NCBI GenBank assembly: GCA_015232455.1
Contig: JADFZQ010000033.1
Coordinates: 1 to 33,181 of the forward strand
Origin: Desulfamplus sp.
Lineage (GTDB): Bacteria; Desulfobacterota; Desulfobacteria; Desulfobacterales; Desulfobacteraceae
DNA: 33,181 nt
Reading direction: 5' to 3'
Positions 32,925 to 33,181 of this stretch are shown here, piece by piece. Numbering within the stretch: the first letter of the stretch is position 1; the number at the start of each line of letters is the position of its first letter. The notes below the pieces were generated by a model. That model had not been told where the DNA came from. It ran no database searches and saw only the letters and a list, made by a program, of their open reading frames with translations. The translations under genes and the position numbers were made by a program.

Positions 32925-33181
32925 TTACTCTACTCTTTTTTTTGCCTTTAAATCTACAGGGCAGTAATCTTTTTGAGTCTCTCCATTTTCTGTTATAACA
33001 TGATCAATAAGCTCAAGATCAATCAGGTCATGTGAGTGTTTAGTGATAGGGAAATAGGTATTTGGTGTTCTACTATATCCCTCTTCAGAATAGATGAACT
33101 GATCAATAGCAGATCTGTGAGAGTAGTGCAAAGTGTTTGCAAAGAGATGAACCTTAATGTTATTAAGATGACATAAACTAA
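32925..33181 (-). CDS. 3' part of a second eIF-2B-family gene, running off the right edge
   Basis: The minus-strand frame is open from the right edge to a stop at 32925 and encodes the C-terminal part of a close copy of the protein at 30365-31294. Bases 32939-33181 match 30397-30639 with a single difference (A at 33054, G at 30512), a silent Tyr codon change. Only the last residues differ: this copy ends AKKRVE while the other ends AKTEIKEKKNVE. It has its own terminator. Whether it is a full gene cannot be seen. A duplicated contig end produced during assembly is the main alternative. Confidence 0.8.
   Translation of the reverse strand, partial: SLCHLNNIKVHLFANTLHYSHRSAIDQFIYSEEGYSRTPNTYFPITKHSHDLIDLELIDHVITENGETQKDYCPVDLKAKKRVE

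Overview
The window looks like chromosomal DNA of an AT-rich Gram-negative bacterium. It has two signal-peptide outer-membrane porins, LptE, a CpoB-like lipoprotein and SecDF-YajC. The gene order (dprA-topA; yajC-secD-secF; leuS-lptE with rpsT beside it), the MttB-family methyltransferase, the FG-GAP proteins and the porin style suggest Desulfobacterota (former Deltaproteobacteria, Desulfobacteraceae-like). That placement is inference; there is no rRNA in the window. Most genes are housekeeping, and TTG start codons are frequent.

Layout. 1-5731 (minus strand): a fragment of an unknown gene at the left edge, hisG and hisI (histidine synthesis), tRNA-Leu(CAA), alr (alanine racemase), an orphan MttB-family corrinoid methyltransferase with a 20-bp tandem repeat upstream, and nadE. 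5902-7568 (plus): ccdA and rfbD, closed by a terminator. 7652-14711: a mirror-symmetric four-gene block, porin(-), FG-GAP protein A(-), FG-GAP protein B(+), porin(+). The two FG-GAP proteins are colinear paralogues with a TolB/FlgO-like N-terminal domain. 14861-15982 (plus): a lone DppF/OppF-type ABC ATPase whose stop codon interlocks with that of topA.

15979-26039 (minus) is a long collinear run in transcription order rng, yajC, secD, antitoxin, vapC, secF, cpoB-like, dprA, topA. A PIN-domain toxin-antitoxin pair sits between secD and secF, which are normally adjacent. 26356-29706 (plus) holds leuS and lptE. A perfect 25-bp hairpin separates them from rpsT, which is on the minus strand and starts with TTG. 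30365-32595 (minus) is an ArsB/NhaD-type transporter coupled by an ATGA overlap to an eIF-2B-family protein. At the right edge the 3' end of a second eIF-2B-family gene appears, identical to the first over 243 bp except for one synonymous base. This is either a very recent tandem duplication or an assembly effect.

The best candidates for something undescribed are the porin/FG-GAP mirror block, the toxin-antitoxin pair inside the Sec operon, the duplicated eIF-2B gene around an ion transporter, and the hydrophilic low-complexity inserts carried by several housekeeping enzymes (TopA, LeuS, DprA, Alr, MttB).
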